A DNA stretch of 64,000 bases, taken from assembly GCA_963700475.1 (NCBI GenBank), contig CAVOXR010000015.1, forward strand, positions 124,001 to 188,000. Direction: 5' to 3'. The DNA comes from Prado023 sp963700475 (GTDB lineage: Bacteria; Actinomycetota; Actinomycetes; S36-B12; CAIYMF01). Position numbers and translations under genes: made by a program. The notes beneath the pieces are model-generated. The model was given only the letters and a program-made list of their open reading frames with translations, did no database searches and was not told where the DNA came from. Shown piece after piece: positions 45,589-54,568 of this stretch; within the stretch, counting starts at the first letter, position 1, and the number at the start of each line of letters is the position of its first letter.

Positions 45589-47325
45589 GTGACCACCGAG
45601 TTGGACGCGCCCCCGCACGACCTGCCTGACGCCCACGTCGTGGCTCCTGTCCGCAAGCGGAGGATCTTCAGCCTGTCGCTGTCGGGCACGGGTGTGGTGG
45701 TCGGCGCCTTCTTCTTCGCGATCTCGTTGCTGCCGTCGTTGTTGCCGAGGGCGCCGTACGTCCAGGGCGTCGTCTCGGGGATCACTCTGATGATCGGCTA
45801 TGGCCTCGGCGCCGGCGGCAGGGCCGTGTGGGACTACCTGGGTATCCCGAAGCTCAAGGGCCGGGCGCGCACGATCGTTCTCGGGCTGCTGGTGGCGTTC
45901 GTCGCGTGGTTGACGATCGCGGCTGTCTGGCAGCAGGTCGGCTGGCAGAACGACACCCGTGAGCTCTTCGGGATGGAGCCGGTGTCGCCACGGACCTGGC
46001 CGGTGATCCTGCTGACCACGGTGGTGGTGGCGGCGCTGATCCTGATCGTCTCGCGGTCGTTGCGGGTCCTGTTCGGGTCCGTCGCGCGATGGTTGGGCCG
46101 GCATCTGCCCCGGCGCCTCGCCTGGGTGCTGGGCGTGACCGGGTTGCTGCTGCTGTTCTGGGTGCTGCTGACCGGTGTGCTGGTCAAGGGCTTCTTCGCC
46201 GGGGCGAACGTGATGTTCTCCGTGCGCGACACCGACACCCCTGCACCGGTGTCGCAGCCGGTGGAGCCGGAGCGCTCCGGCAGCACCGCGTCGCTGGCCG
46301 CGTGGGACACCCTCGGCCGGCAGGGCCGGATCTTCACCGGGTGGGGTCCGCGCGCTGAGCAGATCAACACGTTCTCCGGCGGAGGTGCCAAGGAGCCGAT
46401 CCGGGCCTACGTCGGGCTGAAGTCGGCCGAGACCCTTCAGGGGCGTGCCGACCTGCTGCTCGAGGAGCTGAAGCGGACCGGCGCGTTCGACCGCGAGGTC
46501 CTGGTCGTGGCCACGACCACGGGCACCGGCTTCCTGGACCCGCACGGGGTCGACCCGGTGGAGTACACGTTCAACGGCGACACGGCGATCGCTGGGGTGC
46601 AGTACTCCTACCTGCCCAGCTGGCTGTCGCTGCTTGCCGACAAGCAGGCGGTCAAGGAGACGTCACGGGCGGTCTTCGACACGGTTCATGAGTACTGGGC
46701 GTCCCTGCCCGAGGAGTCCCGCCCGAAGTTGTACCTGTACGGCTTGTCGCTGGGGTCCTACGGCGTGGGCAGCGTCCTGAACTCGATCAACATCGTGAAC
46801 GAGCCGATCGACGGGGCGCTGATGTCCGGCCCGCCGTTCGTCAACGAGCTGCACAAGGAGATCGTGGCCACCCGCGATCCCGGCACCCCACCGTGGCAGC
46901 CGATCTACCGCGAGGGGCGCACGGTACGGTTCACGGCCGAGCAGAACGGCTTCGGCAGGACGCCGGGCCCGTGGGGTCCGACCCGGCTGGTGTACCTGCA
47001 GCACAACTCCGACCCGGTGGTGTTCTTCGCCCCGGAGCTGGCCTTCCAGCAGCCGGACTGGCTTGTTCCCGGACAGCGCGGTCCGGACATCTCCCCGGAG
47101 ATGGGCTGGTTCCCGCTCGTGACCATGTGGCAGGTGGCCCTCGACCTTCCCGGTGCGGGGAACGTGCCGTGGGGCTTCGGCCACATGTACACCTACCGCT
47201 CCAACCTGGAGTCCTGGGTGGAGATCACCCAGCCCGAGGACTGGACGACCGAGAAGACCGACCAGCTGGTCAGCATCCTGGAGGCCCAACCCACCTACGA
47301 GGAGGCCGCGGACTCCAGCTCCTGA
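45589..47325 (+). CDS. Membrane alpha/beta hydrolase (Abhydrolase_9 type)
   Basis: This 578-residue protein begins with four to five membrane helices: about 27-50, 57-75, 96-115, 137-155 and 180-205. A hydrolase domain facing outward follows. The helices match the Abhydrolase_9_N region and the rest the Abhydrolase_9 domain. RIFTGWGPRAEQI opens it, the nucleophile is Ser387 in YGLSLGSYG, and a late His is in PWGFGHMYTY. The start is GTG. Such proteins are widespread in actinobacteria and their substrates are unknown. It is 88 bases from the LOR gene and may be co-transcribed. Confidence 0.88.
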   Translation: MTTELDAPPHDLPDAHVVAPVRKRRIFSLSLSGTGVVVGAFFFAISLLPSLLPRAPYVQGVVSGITLMIGYGLGAGGRAVWDYLGIPKLKGRARTIVLGLLVAFVAWLTIAAVWQQVGWQNDTRELFGMEPVSPRTWPVILLTTVVVAALILIVSRSLRVLFGSVARWLGRHLPRRLAWVLGVTGLLLLFWVLLTGVLVKGFFAGANVMFSVRDTDTPAPVSQPVEPERSGSTASLAAWDTLGRQGRIFTGWGPRAEQINTFSGGGAKEPIRAYVGLKSAETLQGRADLLLEELKRTGAFDREVLVVATTTGTGFLDPHGVDPVEYTFNGDTAIAGVQYSYLPSWLSLLADKQAVKETSRAVFDTVHEYWASLPEESRPKLYLYGLSLGSYGVGSVLNSINIVNEPIDGALMSGPPFVNELHKEIVATRDPGTPPWQPIYREGRTVRFTAEQNGFGRTPGPWGPTRLVYLQHNSDPVVFFAPELAFQQPDWLVPGQRGPDISPEMGWFPLVTMWQVALDLPGAGNVPWGFGHMYTYRSNLESWVEITQPEDWTTEKTDQLVSILEAQPTYEEAADSSS

Positions 47326-47581
47326 GGGGGAGCCCGGTCGGTGGCGCGGCACCGCCCTGACCCGGCATCCCAGGGCTGTACCGGAGCACGATGTCCATGG
47401 CTGCATCATGCCCCGTCCGAGTACTGGCAGAGAGCGCTCGGCCGGGGGCGAGCTTGCGTGAGCCTGGCGGTGGAGTCGCCGGCCAGGCGCTACTCTGCGA
47501 GCGGGATCCAGTCCCTGCCTGCGCACGTTTCGAGACGGCTCCTGACCATGGCGTTGGACGCGTGAGTCGTGAGGAGGAGTA

Positions 47582-48604
47582 GTGGCCATCGGACCGGTTC
47601 GGGGACCTGCGATGGTCGACGTGGCGCGTCTGGCCGGGGTCTCGCACCAGACGGTCTCGCGCGTCATCAACGACCACCCGAGGGTCAGTCCCGAGACTCG
47701 CCAGCGGGTTCTGGCCGCAATGGCGGAGCTCGGGTACCGGCCCAACCGAGCTGCTCGGGCCCTGGCCAGGGGGCGCAGCGACCAGATCGGGATTGTCGCT
47801 GAGCCCTCGACCCTGTTCGGACCCGCCTCCATGCTCCACGCGATCGAGGCTGCCGCCGCGGAGGCGGGGTATGGCGTGAGTGTGGTGAGTGTCGGGGCCC
47901 TCGACGGACGGTCCTTCGAGGACGCAGTCAACCGGCACCTCGAGCAGCGCGTCGGCGGGATCATCGTGATCGTCCCCGTTGTTTCGGCAGCTGAGGCCAC
48001 ACGAGAGGTCCCGGCTGGGGTGCCCTTGGTCACGATCGGTGGCGACCCCACGTCATCGACCCACAGCGTGCGGATCGACCAGATGCGTGGTGCCATCGAG
48101 GCCACGCAGCTGCTCCTGGACGCCGGCCACCAGACCGTGTGGCATGTGTCTGGCCCGCCCGACAACTTCGACAGCATCGACCGCATCACCGGGTGGCGCA
48201 CCGCGCTCGAGCGAGCCGGTGCGCATGTGCCGCCCGTCATCACCGGCGACTGGTCCTCGGCGACCGGATACGAGGCCGGCAGGATGTTGGCGCGCATCGA
48301 GGAGGTCACGGCCATCTTCGCCGCCAACGACCAGACCGCCCTTGGGATACTGAGGGCCCTGCACGAGCACGGCCGAGCGGTGCCGCGTGAGGTGAGCATC
48401 GTCGGCTTCGATGACCTGCCTGAGTCGGGCGACTTCATCCCACCGTTGACGACCATCCGTCAGGACTTCGACTCGGTCGGCCGCAGGGCCCTCGCGATGC
48501 TGGTGGCGCAGATGGAGGGTGCGCAGAGCCCTGTCAGCGAGCTGATCGCCCCCACGATGGTCACCCGTGACAGCGTCGCTCGACCCCCGGCAGCGACGGA
48601 GTAG
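47582..48604 (+). CDS. LacI-family repressor, probable AraR-type
   Basis: This 340-residue regulator has a LacI helix-turn-helix at 12-31 (VDVARLAGVSHQTVSRVIND), the hinge ELGYRPNRAARALARG, and a periplasmic-binding-protein-like effector domain. The GTG start has GAGGAGG upstream. It precedes araA by 225 bases on the same strand, and two ATGTTA-N4-TAACAT-type sites lie in that gap. The simplest reading is an L-arabinose-type repressor of araA and the transporter. GAGAGCGCTC at 47430-47439 upstream of it could be its own control site. Confidence 0.87.
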   Translation: MAIGPVRGPAMVDVARLAGVSHQTVSRVINDHPRVSPETRQRVLAAMAELGYRPNRAARALARGRSDQIGIVAEPSTLFGPASMLHAIEAAAAEAGYGVSVVSVGALDGRSFEDAVNRHLEQRVGGIIVIVPVVSAAEATREVPAGVPLVTIGGDPTSSTHSVRIDQMRGAIEATQLLLDAGHQTVWHVSGPPDNFDSIDRITGWRTALERAGAHVPPVITGDWSSATGYEAGRMLARIEEVTAIFAANDQTALGILRALHEHGRAVPREVSIVGFDDLPESGDFIPPLTTIRQDFDSVGRRALAMLVAQMEGAQSPVSELIAPTMVTRDSVARPPAATE

Positions 48605-48710
48605 CGACCACAGCCCGCGCTCTGGGAGTTCCGCCGTGGTGACGTGGCAAGGCCGCGCCATCGATGTCGGTTCGTGATCCCTGACTGGCGAGTCGACCCT
48701 TGTGGCGGGC

Positions 48711-48782
48711 GGATGTTATCGGTAACATCCAGAGCCGTGAGTGGATTCATCCATTCGCTGGCCGAGATGTGAACGGTAACAG
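48711..48782 (+). promoter_or_regulatory. Two LacI-type operators and candidate promoter before araA
   Basis: Site 1 (48711-48730) has perfect arms GGATGTTA and TAACATCC around TCGG. Site 2 (48767-48782) reads ATGTGA-ACGG-TAACAG. Their centres are 54 bases apart, about five helical turns, which would suit co-operative binding. TTGTGG (48700-48705) and TAACAT (48723-48728) have a 17-base spacer and may be the promoter, with the -10 inside site 1. The same pattern recurs before the transporter. Confidence 0.75.
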
Positions 48783-48828
48783 CGGCTCCTGCGTGATCTG
48801 CGAGGAGGCGCGACGAAGGAGAGCAATC

Positions 48829-50349
48829 ATGGGTCGCAGCATCGTTCCAGACCTCAGGCGGTACGAGGTCTGGTTCCTCACCGGCAGCCAGACTCTCTAT
48901 GGCCACCAGGTGCTGGCACAGGTCGCCGACCAGTCCCAGGGTGTGGTGGAGCACCTCGCCAACAGCCCGCTCGTGCCCGCTGCGGTGGTATGGAAGCCGG
49001 TGCTCACCTCGCGCGAAGCCATCGAGCGCGTCATGCGCGAGGCCAACGCCGCGGAGAACGTCATCGGCGTGATCACGTGGATGCACACGTTCAGCCCCGC
49101 GAAGATGTGGATCGCAGGCCTCCAGGCGCTCACCAAGCCCCTGCTCCACCTGCACACCCAGGCCAATGTCGAACTCCCGTGGGCAAGCATCGACTTCGAC
49201 TTCATGAACCTCAACCAGGCCGCCCACGGTGACCGTGAGTACGCCTACATCGAGTCCCGGCTGGGCGTCCCGCGCACCACGGTCGTGGGCCACGCGTCGC
49301 ACCGGCGGGTCCAGGAGCAGGTGGGGGAGTGGGCCCGGGCGGCCGCCGGGGTGCTCGCGTCGCGGAACATGCGGGTCGCACGCTTCGGGGACAACATGCG
49401 CTTCGTCGCGGTCACCGAGGGCGACAAGACCGAGGCCGAGGCGGTCTTCGGGGCCCAGATCAACACCTGGGGGGTGATGGACCTGGCCGCTCGCGTGGAC
49501 GCGGCGACCGATTCGCAGGTCGATGTCCTGATCGAGGAGTACGCCGACTCCTACGACGTTGCGCCAGAGTTGATGCCCGGTGGCGTCCGGTACCAGTCGC
49601 TTCGGGACGGCGCAGCCATCGAGGTCGGTCTGCGCTCGTTCCTTGACGAGGGAGCGTTCCACGCCTTCACCACGACATTCGAGGACCTGGGCACGCTGCG
49701 CCAGTTGCCGGGTCTGGCGGTGCAGCGCCTCATGGCTGACGGCTACGGCTTCGGGGCAGAGGGTGACTGGAAGACCGCGATGCTGGTGCGGATCGCCGCC
49801 GTCATGGGTGCTGGGCGCCCCGGCGGTGCGAGCCTCATGGAGGACTACACCTACCACCTGGTCGAGGGCGAGGAGCTCTCGCTCGGGGCGCACATGCTCG
49901 AGGTGAGTCCCTCACTCACCTCCGAGCGCCCCACCCTCGAGGTGCATCCCTTGAGCATCGGAGGCAGGGAGGATCCGGTTCGCCTCGTCTTCACTGCCGA
50001 CCCGGGGGACGCCGTCGTCGTCGCCCTGTCCGATATGCGCGACCGGTTCCGCCTGGTCGCCGCAGAGGTCGAGAGGGTGGCGCTCCCGGCGCCGATGCCG
50101 CACCTTCCTGTCGGCCGGGCGGTCTGGCGATCCAAGCCGGACTTCGCGACGGCGGCCACCTGCTGGATGGAAGCAGGAGCGGCGCATCACACCGTGATGT
50201 CGACGCAGACCAGCCTGGCCACCTGGGAGGTGTTCGCGCGGTCGATCGGGGTGGAACTTGCTCGCATCGACGACGACACCACCGTGCCGGCGTTCGTTCG
50301 GGACCTGCGAGCCAACGCAGCCCACCATCGACTCACGCATGCCCTGTGA
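48829..50349 (+). CDS. araA: L-arabinose isomerase
   Basis: AraA interconverts L-arabinose and L-ribulose and can also act on galactose to give tagatose. The 506-residue length is normal. The start reads YEVWFLTGSQTLYG. Manganese ligands are expected in TFEDLG, MEDYTYHL, LGAHMLEVSP and the His pair of GAAHHT, and all four are present. ATG 48829 has AAGGAG at six bases. The kinase (araB) and epimerase (araD) genes normally found with it are not in the window. A 59-residue gene follows after 53 bases. Confidence 0.95.
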   Translation: MGRSIVPDLRRYEVWFLTGSQTLYGHQVLAQVADQSQGVVEHLANSPLVPAAVVWKPVLTSREAIERVMREANAAENVIGVITWMHTFSPAKMWIAGLQALTKPLLHLHTQANVELPWASIDFDFMNLNQAAHGDREYAYIESRLGVPRTTVVGHASHRRVQEQVGEWARAAAGVLASRNMRVARFGDNMRFVAVTEGDKTEAEAVFGAQINTWGVMDLAARVDAATDSQVDVLIEEYADSYDVAPELMPGGVRYQSLRDGAAIEVGLRSFLDEGAFHAFTTTFEDLGTLRQLPGLAVQRLMADGYGFGAEGDWKTAMLVRIAAVMGAGRPGGASLMEDYTYHLVEGEELSLGAHMLEVSPSLTSERPTLEVHPLSIGGREDPVRLVFTADPGDAVVVALSDMRDRFRLVAAEVERVALPAPMPHLPVGRAVWRSKPDFATAATCWMEAGAAHHTVMSTQTSLATWEVFARSIGVELARIDDDTTVPAFVRDLRANAAHHRLTHAL

Positions 50350-50402
50350 AGGACTCGGAGCGCGGCCGATGAATCTGGTCGGTCATCCGTGAAGGAGGAG
50401 CT

Positions 50403-50582
50403 ATGGCGATGAAGGCTCGTCAGATCCAGCCCGGCGGCTGGATCGACGTCCCGGGCAGGGGCACGGGCCGCATCCAGGAGTTGACGGCCACCCCGGGATG
50501 CGCCCAGTACGTGGTGACGCTCGAGTCCGGGTGGACCTTCGTGCTCGGGTGGCACGAGTCCGTCCTGTTCTGGCCTGTCTGA
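50403..50582 (+). CDS. Small conserved-looking protein (59 residues) after araA
   Basis: This short gene has one of the best ribosome sites of the window, AAGGAGGAG ending two bases before the ATG. Codon use is typical of the neighbours, with G or C in nearly all third positions. The product starts MAMKARQIQPGGWIDVPG and continues with alternating hydrophobic strands up to FVLGWHESVLFWPV. It is Trp-rich and has one Cys. It looks like a small beta-barrel of SH3 type. I do not recognise a family. Position between araA and the transporter operators suggests co-expression with araA. Confidence 0.65.
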   Translation: MAMKARQIQPGGWIDVPGRGTGRIQELTATPGCAQYVVTLESGWTFVLGWHESVLFWPV

Positions 50583-50649
50583 GCGGCCCGGGCCCCCTGC
50601 CGTCGCACAACGCCAACACAGGCGAAGAAGCCACTTCGGATGGGGCTGG

Positions 50650-50787
50650 ATGTGAACCCTAACGGGGTGGGTGGAAAATGTCCGTTTCTGAGGAAGATCG
50701 TCGATCCTGAGCACGAGTTCCGGGGCGACCGTTATCAAATCGTGATATTCGGGTCCTTGCTCTGGACCCAGATGTTAGGGTTAACAT
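50650..50787 (+). promoter_or_regulatory. Two LacI-type operators before the furanose transporter operon
   Basis: ATGTGA-ACCC-TAACGG (50650-50665) and ATGTTA-GGGT-TAACAT (50772-50787) share the arms and the four-base gap of the sites before araA. A separate palindrome TATCA-AATCG-TGATA lies at 50733-50747. TTGCTC (50757-50762) may be a -35 box, with the -10 overlapping the second operator. The gap between the small gene and the binding-protein gene (287 bases) is thus mainly regulatory. Confidence 0.7.
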
Positions 50788-50868
50788 TCGTATGACGGTC
50801 CGCTCGGGCCGGGAGAGTAAGCGCCGATTCCGGCATCGCAGCCGGACCAGGTTCAAGGAGGATCGGAT

Positions 50869-51876
50869 ATGAGGAAGCGCATGCTGGCAGGAGTGGTTCT
50901 GATGGGGGCGATGTCGCTCACCATCTCGGGCTGCTCCTCGGGCGGCTCCACAACGGACGCGGGCGCCGGGAGTGCAGCGGCCACCGATGCCGCGGCATCC
51001 GAGATGATCAAGGTCGGGTTCGCCCAGACGGGCTCGGAGAGCGGTTGGCGCTCGGCGAACACGGAGTCGATGAAGACCGCCTTCTCCAAGGAGAACGGGT
51101 TCGATCTCACCTTCAACGCCGCCGACAACGATCCCGCCGCGCAGATCGCTGCGGTCCGCTCGTTCATCAACCAGAAGGTCGACGCCATCGTCATGGCGCC
51201 GATCGTCACCGACGGGTGGGACGACGTCCTGAAGGAGGCCCAGGCCGCCAACATCCCGGTGGTCCTCGAGGACCGCACCGTGTCCGCCTCGGACGACCTC
51301 TTCGCGAGCTGGGTCGGTCTGGACTTCAAGAAGGAGGGCGTGACGGCCGGCACGTGGGCGAAGGAGCAGTTCGGCGACACCGCCACCAAGATGGTCGTGC
51401 TCGAGGGCACGACGGGCTCGGCCCCGGCGAACGATCGTGCGACTGGGTTCGACGAGGCCATCGCAGGCAGCCAGATCGAGAAGATCGACTCGCAGACCGG
51501 AGACTTCACCCGTGACGGTGGCAAGAAGGTCATGGAGGGCTTCCTGCAGAAGTACGGCGCCGACGGCATCGACCTGGTCTACGCGCACAACGACGACATG
51601 GCGCTGGGCGCCATCGAGGCGATCGAGGCCGCGGGGGCCAAGCCCGGCGAGGACATCAAGATCATCTCGATCGACGCGGTCAAGGACGGCATGCAGGCCC
51701 TCATCGACGGCAAGATCAACTACATCGTCGAGTGCAACCCGCTCCTGGGCGAACTGGCCGCAGGCCTCGTCAAGGACGTGCTGGCCGGCAAGGACGTCGA
51801 GAAGGCGATCTACGTGGAGGATGCCTCGTTCACCCCGGAGCAGGCAGCCGCCGTCATCGATTCGCGACTGTACTGA
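50869..51876 (+). CDS. YtfQ-like sugar-binding lipoprotein
   Basis: This is the extracytoplasmic receptor of a CUT2 ABC importer. The 335-residue protein has a lipoprotein signal ending SLTISGC (Cys22), a Ser/Ala linker, and a type I periplasmic fold. The stretch KVGFAQTGSESGWR, then FNAADNDPAAQIAAVRSFI and MAPIVTDGWDDVLKEA, resembles E. coli YtfQ, the galactofuranose-binding protein. AAGGAGGA precedes the ATG. With araA next door, arabinofuranose or galactofuranose is the likely ligand; this is inference from the family and context. Confidence 0.9.
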   Translation: MRKRMLAGVVLMGAMSLTISGCSSGGSTTDAGAGSAAATDAAASEMIKVGFAQTGSESGWRSANTESMKTAFSKENGFDLTFNAADNDPAAQIAAVRSFINQKVDAIVMAPIVTDGWDDVLKEAQAANIPVVLEDRTVSASDDLFASWVGLDFKKEGVTAGTWAKEQFGDTATKMVVLEGTTGSAPANDRATGFDEAIAGSQIEKIDSQTGDFTRDGGKKVMEGFLQKYGADGIDLVYAHNDDMALGAIEAIEAAGAKPGEDIKIISIDAVKDGMQALIDGKINYIVECNPLLGELAAGLVKDVLAGKDVEKAIYVEDASFTPEQAAAVIDSRLY

Positions 51877-51977
51877 CGACGTTCGTACTAGCCTGAACGA
51901 CAGGTGAGCATGCGATCGGGGGGCTGGTCATCCGGCCCCCCGATCGATGTCCAGCCCACACCGGAGAGGTGACTGAC

Positions 51978-53522
51978 GTGAGCAATCACGAGGCAAGCCC
52001 GCCAGGGCCCGCGATCGTCGAGATGCGCGGCATCACCATCAGCTTCCCGGGCGTGCTCGCCCTGGACGACGTGGACTTCACGCTGCGCACCGGTGAGATC
52101 CACGCGGTCATGGGTGAGAACGGCGCCGGGAAGTCCACCCTCATCAAGGCCCTCACCGGCGTCTACGCCATCGACTCCGGGGCCATCACGGTGGCCGGGC
52201 GCCCTGTTGTCTTCCGTACCACCGCCGACGCCCAGGTGGCGGGCATCTCCACTGTGTACCAGGAGGTGAACCTGTGCCCGAACCTGACTGTCGGTGAGAA
52301 CGTCATGCTGGGCCATGAGCCCCGACGTGCCGGCCGGATCGACTGGAAGGGCGTGCATGAGCAGGCCGCCGAGCACCTGGGGAGCCTCGGCCTGGAGATC
52401 GACACCCGCACGATGCTGTCGAGTCACTCGCTGGCAATCCAGCAGCTGGTCGCGATCAGTCGGGCCATGGTGCTCGACTCCAAGGTCCTGATCCTTGACG
52501 AGCCCACGTCAAGCCTGGACCGTGGCGAGGTCGAGCAGCTGTTCGCAGTCATGCGAGAACTACGTGCCACGGGTGTGGCGATCCTGTTCGTGAGCCACTT
52601 CCTCGAGCAGGTGTACGAGATCTCTGACTGCGTGACTGTGCTGCGCAACGGCCGGCTGGTGGGTGAGTACCTGATCGAGGACCTGCCCCGTGAGGAGCTC
52701 GTCACCAAGATGATCGGCCATGTGCTCGACGACCTGGAGGCGATCTCCACGGCGTCCAACCGCGAGATCGACCGGACCGGGGTGCCCGTGCTCAAGGCCA
52801 CGGACGTGGGACGCCGCGGCGTCCTCGAGCCGGCCGAGCTGGAGGTGTTCGACGGAGAGGTCGTCGGCCTCGCGGGGCTGCTGGGCTCGGGCCGCACCGA
52901 GCTCGTCCGACTCCTCTACGGTGCCGATCGCGCTGACTCCGGATCCATCGCAGTCGACGGCGAGCCCGCCAAGATGACCACTCCGCGCCACGCGATCGAG
53001 CGTGGGATCGTGTTCTCCTCCGAGGATCGTCGCGGGGAGGGCATCGTGTCCGACCTGACGGTCGCCGAGAACATCGTGCTGGGGATCCAGGCCCGCCGTG
53101 GCTGGAGGCACAAGCTCCGCAGGGCGGAGCGGGACGCCGTGGTCGCCGAGTACATCGAGGCCCTGGACGTGAAGCCGGCCAATGCCGACGCCGTTGTCAG
53201 CACCCTCTCCGGCGGCAACCAGCAGAAGGTGCTCCTGGCCCGCTGGCTGGCGACCGCGCCCGAACTGATCATCCTCGACGAGCCCACGCGCGGCATCGAT
53301 GTCGGAGCCAAGGCCGACATCCAGCGCAAGGTGGCGGAACTGTCGGCGGCGGGCCTGTCGGTCATCTTCATCTCCTCGGAGCTCGAGGAGGTGCTGCGTC
53401 TCGCGCAACGCGTGCTGGTGATGCGTGACCGCCGGGCGATCGGCGAGCTCAACTCCAGCGAGGTCGGGCTGAATGACCTGATCGACTACATCGCCAACAA
53501 GGGTGAGGGGAGCGCAGCCTGA
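51978..53522 (+). CDS. CUT2 sugar ABC ATPase (YtfR-like)
   Basis: This 514-residue protein has two ABC domains in tandem, as usual for CUT2 importers. Domain 1 has GENGAGKST (Walker A) and VLILDEPTSSLD (Walker B). Domain 2 has the degenerate Walker A GLLGSGRTE, the signature LSGGNQQK and LIILDEPTRGIDVGAK. The GTG at 51978 (MSNHEAS) is eight bases from GGAGAGG; a GTG at 51969 overlaps that site and is less likely. Its stop overlaps the first permease start (TGATG). Confidence 0.92.
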   Translation: MSNHEASPPGPAIVEMRGITISFPGVLALDDVDFTLRTGEIHAVMGENGAGKSTLIKALTGVYAIDSGAITVAGRPVVFRTTADAQVAGISTVYQEVNLCPNLTVGENVMLGHEPRRAGRIDWKGVHEQAAEHLGSLGLEIDTRTMLSSHSLAIQQLVAISRAMVLDSKVLILDEPTSSLDRGEVEQLFAVMRELRATGVAILFVSHFLEQVYEISDCVTVLRNGRLVGEYLIEDLPREELVTKMIGHVLDDLEAISTASNREIDRTGVPVLKATDVGRRGVLEPAELEVFDGEVVGLAGLLGSGRTELVRLLYGADRADSGSIAVDGEPAKMTTPRHAIERGIVFSSEDRRGEGIVSDLTVAENIVLGIQARRGWRHKLRRAERDAVVAEYIEALDVKPANADAVVSTLSGGNQQKVLLARWLATAPELIILDEPTRGIDVGAKADIQRKVAELSAAGLSVIFISSELEEVLRLAQRVLVMRDRRAIGELNSSEVGLNDLIDYIANKGEGSAA

Positions 53523-54568
53523 TGAGTGTTCTGAAGCATCGGCTCTTCTGGCCGATCGTCGCCCTGCTGACCTTGGTCGTGATCAACACGATCGCGCGGC
53601 CGCAGTTCATCAAGGTCACCGTGCGCGATGGCCAGATCTACGGCGCCCTCATCGACATCCTGCGCAACAGCGCCCCGCTGATGCTCGTCGCCCTGGGCAT
53701 GACCATCGTGATCGCCACCCGTGGCATCGACCTGTCGGTGGGTGCCGTGATGGCGGTGTCGGGAGCGGTGGCGCTGACCATCATCGACGGCTCAGGCGAC
53801 CCCGACAACCTTGGAACGGTCATGGCCGCCGTGGTTGCGGCGATCCTCGTCGCGCTGGTCCTGGGGGCATGGAACGGGATGCTCATCGCCGTGCTGGGGA
53901 TCCAGCCCATCATCGCCACACTCGTGCTCATGCTCGCAGGCCGAGGTGTCGCGCTGCTGATCACCGGAGGCTTCATCACCACCGTCAACAGCGACCCGTT
54001 CGAGTACCTCGCCACCGGCTACCTCGTGGCGCTGCCGTTCGCGTTCCTCATCTCCCTGGCAGCGATCATCCTGATCGGCGTCTTCGAACGCCGGACGGCG
54101 CTGGGCATGCTGACCGAGTCGGTTGGTATCAACCCGGAGGCGAGCCGCCTGGCCGGTGTCCGGTCGCGGGGGATCATCTTCAGCGCCTATGTGCTCAGCG
54201 GGCTCATGGCCGGCATCGCCGGCATCATCTACAGCTCGAACATCAGGGCCGCCGATGCCAACGCCGCGGGTCTCTTCATCGAGCTGTACGCCATCCTGGC
54301 CGTCGTCCTGGGCGGTACATCGCTCCAGGGGGGCAAGTTCAGCATCGCCGGGACCGTGATCGGCGTGCTGATCATCCAGACCCTGAACTCGACCATCCTG
54401 TTCCTCGGCGTTCCCTCGGCGCAGAGCCCCGTGTTCTTCGCGTTGGTGGTGGTTCTGGTCGTCATCGTCCAGTCGCCGAGACTGCGCCGGCTGGGGCGAC
54501 GGTCGCGAGCCGCGACGGGTTCCCAGCCAACGGCTGATACTCATGCGCGCGTGGAGGTGGGGGCATGA
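53522..54568 (+). CDS. CUT2 sugar ABC permease (YtfT-like)
   Basis: This 348-residue membrane subunit has about ten helices. The CUT2 hallmark MTIVIATRGIDLSVGAVMA (about 60-78) and a late GTSLQGGKFSIAGTVIG are present. It shares its start with the ATPase stop and its stop with the next start (ATGA). With the following gene it would form a heterodimeric channel, as YtfT-YjfF does in E. coli. Confidence 0.92.
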   Translation: MSVLKHRLFWPIVALLTLVVINTIARPQFIKVTVRDGQIYGALIDILRNSAPLMLVALGMTIVIATRGIDLSVGAVMAVSGAVALTIIDGSGDPDNLGTVMAAVVAAILVALVLGAWNGMLIAVLGIQPIIATLVLMLAGRGVALLITGGFITTVNSDPFEYLATGYLVALPFAFLISLAAIILIGVFERRTALGMLTESVGINPEASRLAGVRSRGIIFSAYVLSGLMAGIAGIIYSSNIRAADANAAGLFIELYAILAVVLGGTSLQGGKFSIAGTVIGVLIIQTLNSTILFLGVPSAQSPVFFALVVVLVVIVQSPRLRRLGRRSRAATGSQPTADTHARVEVGA

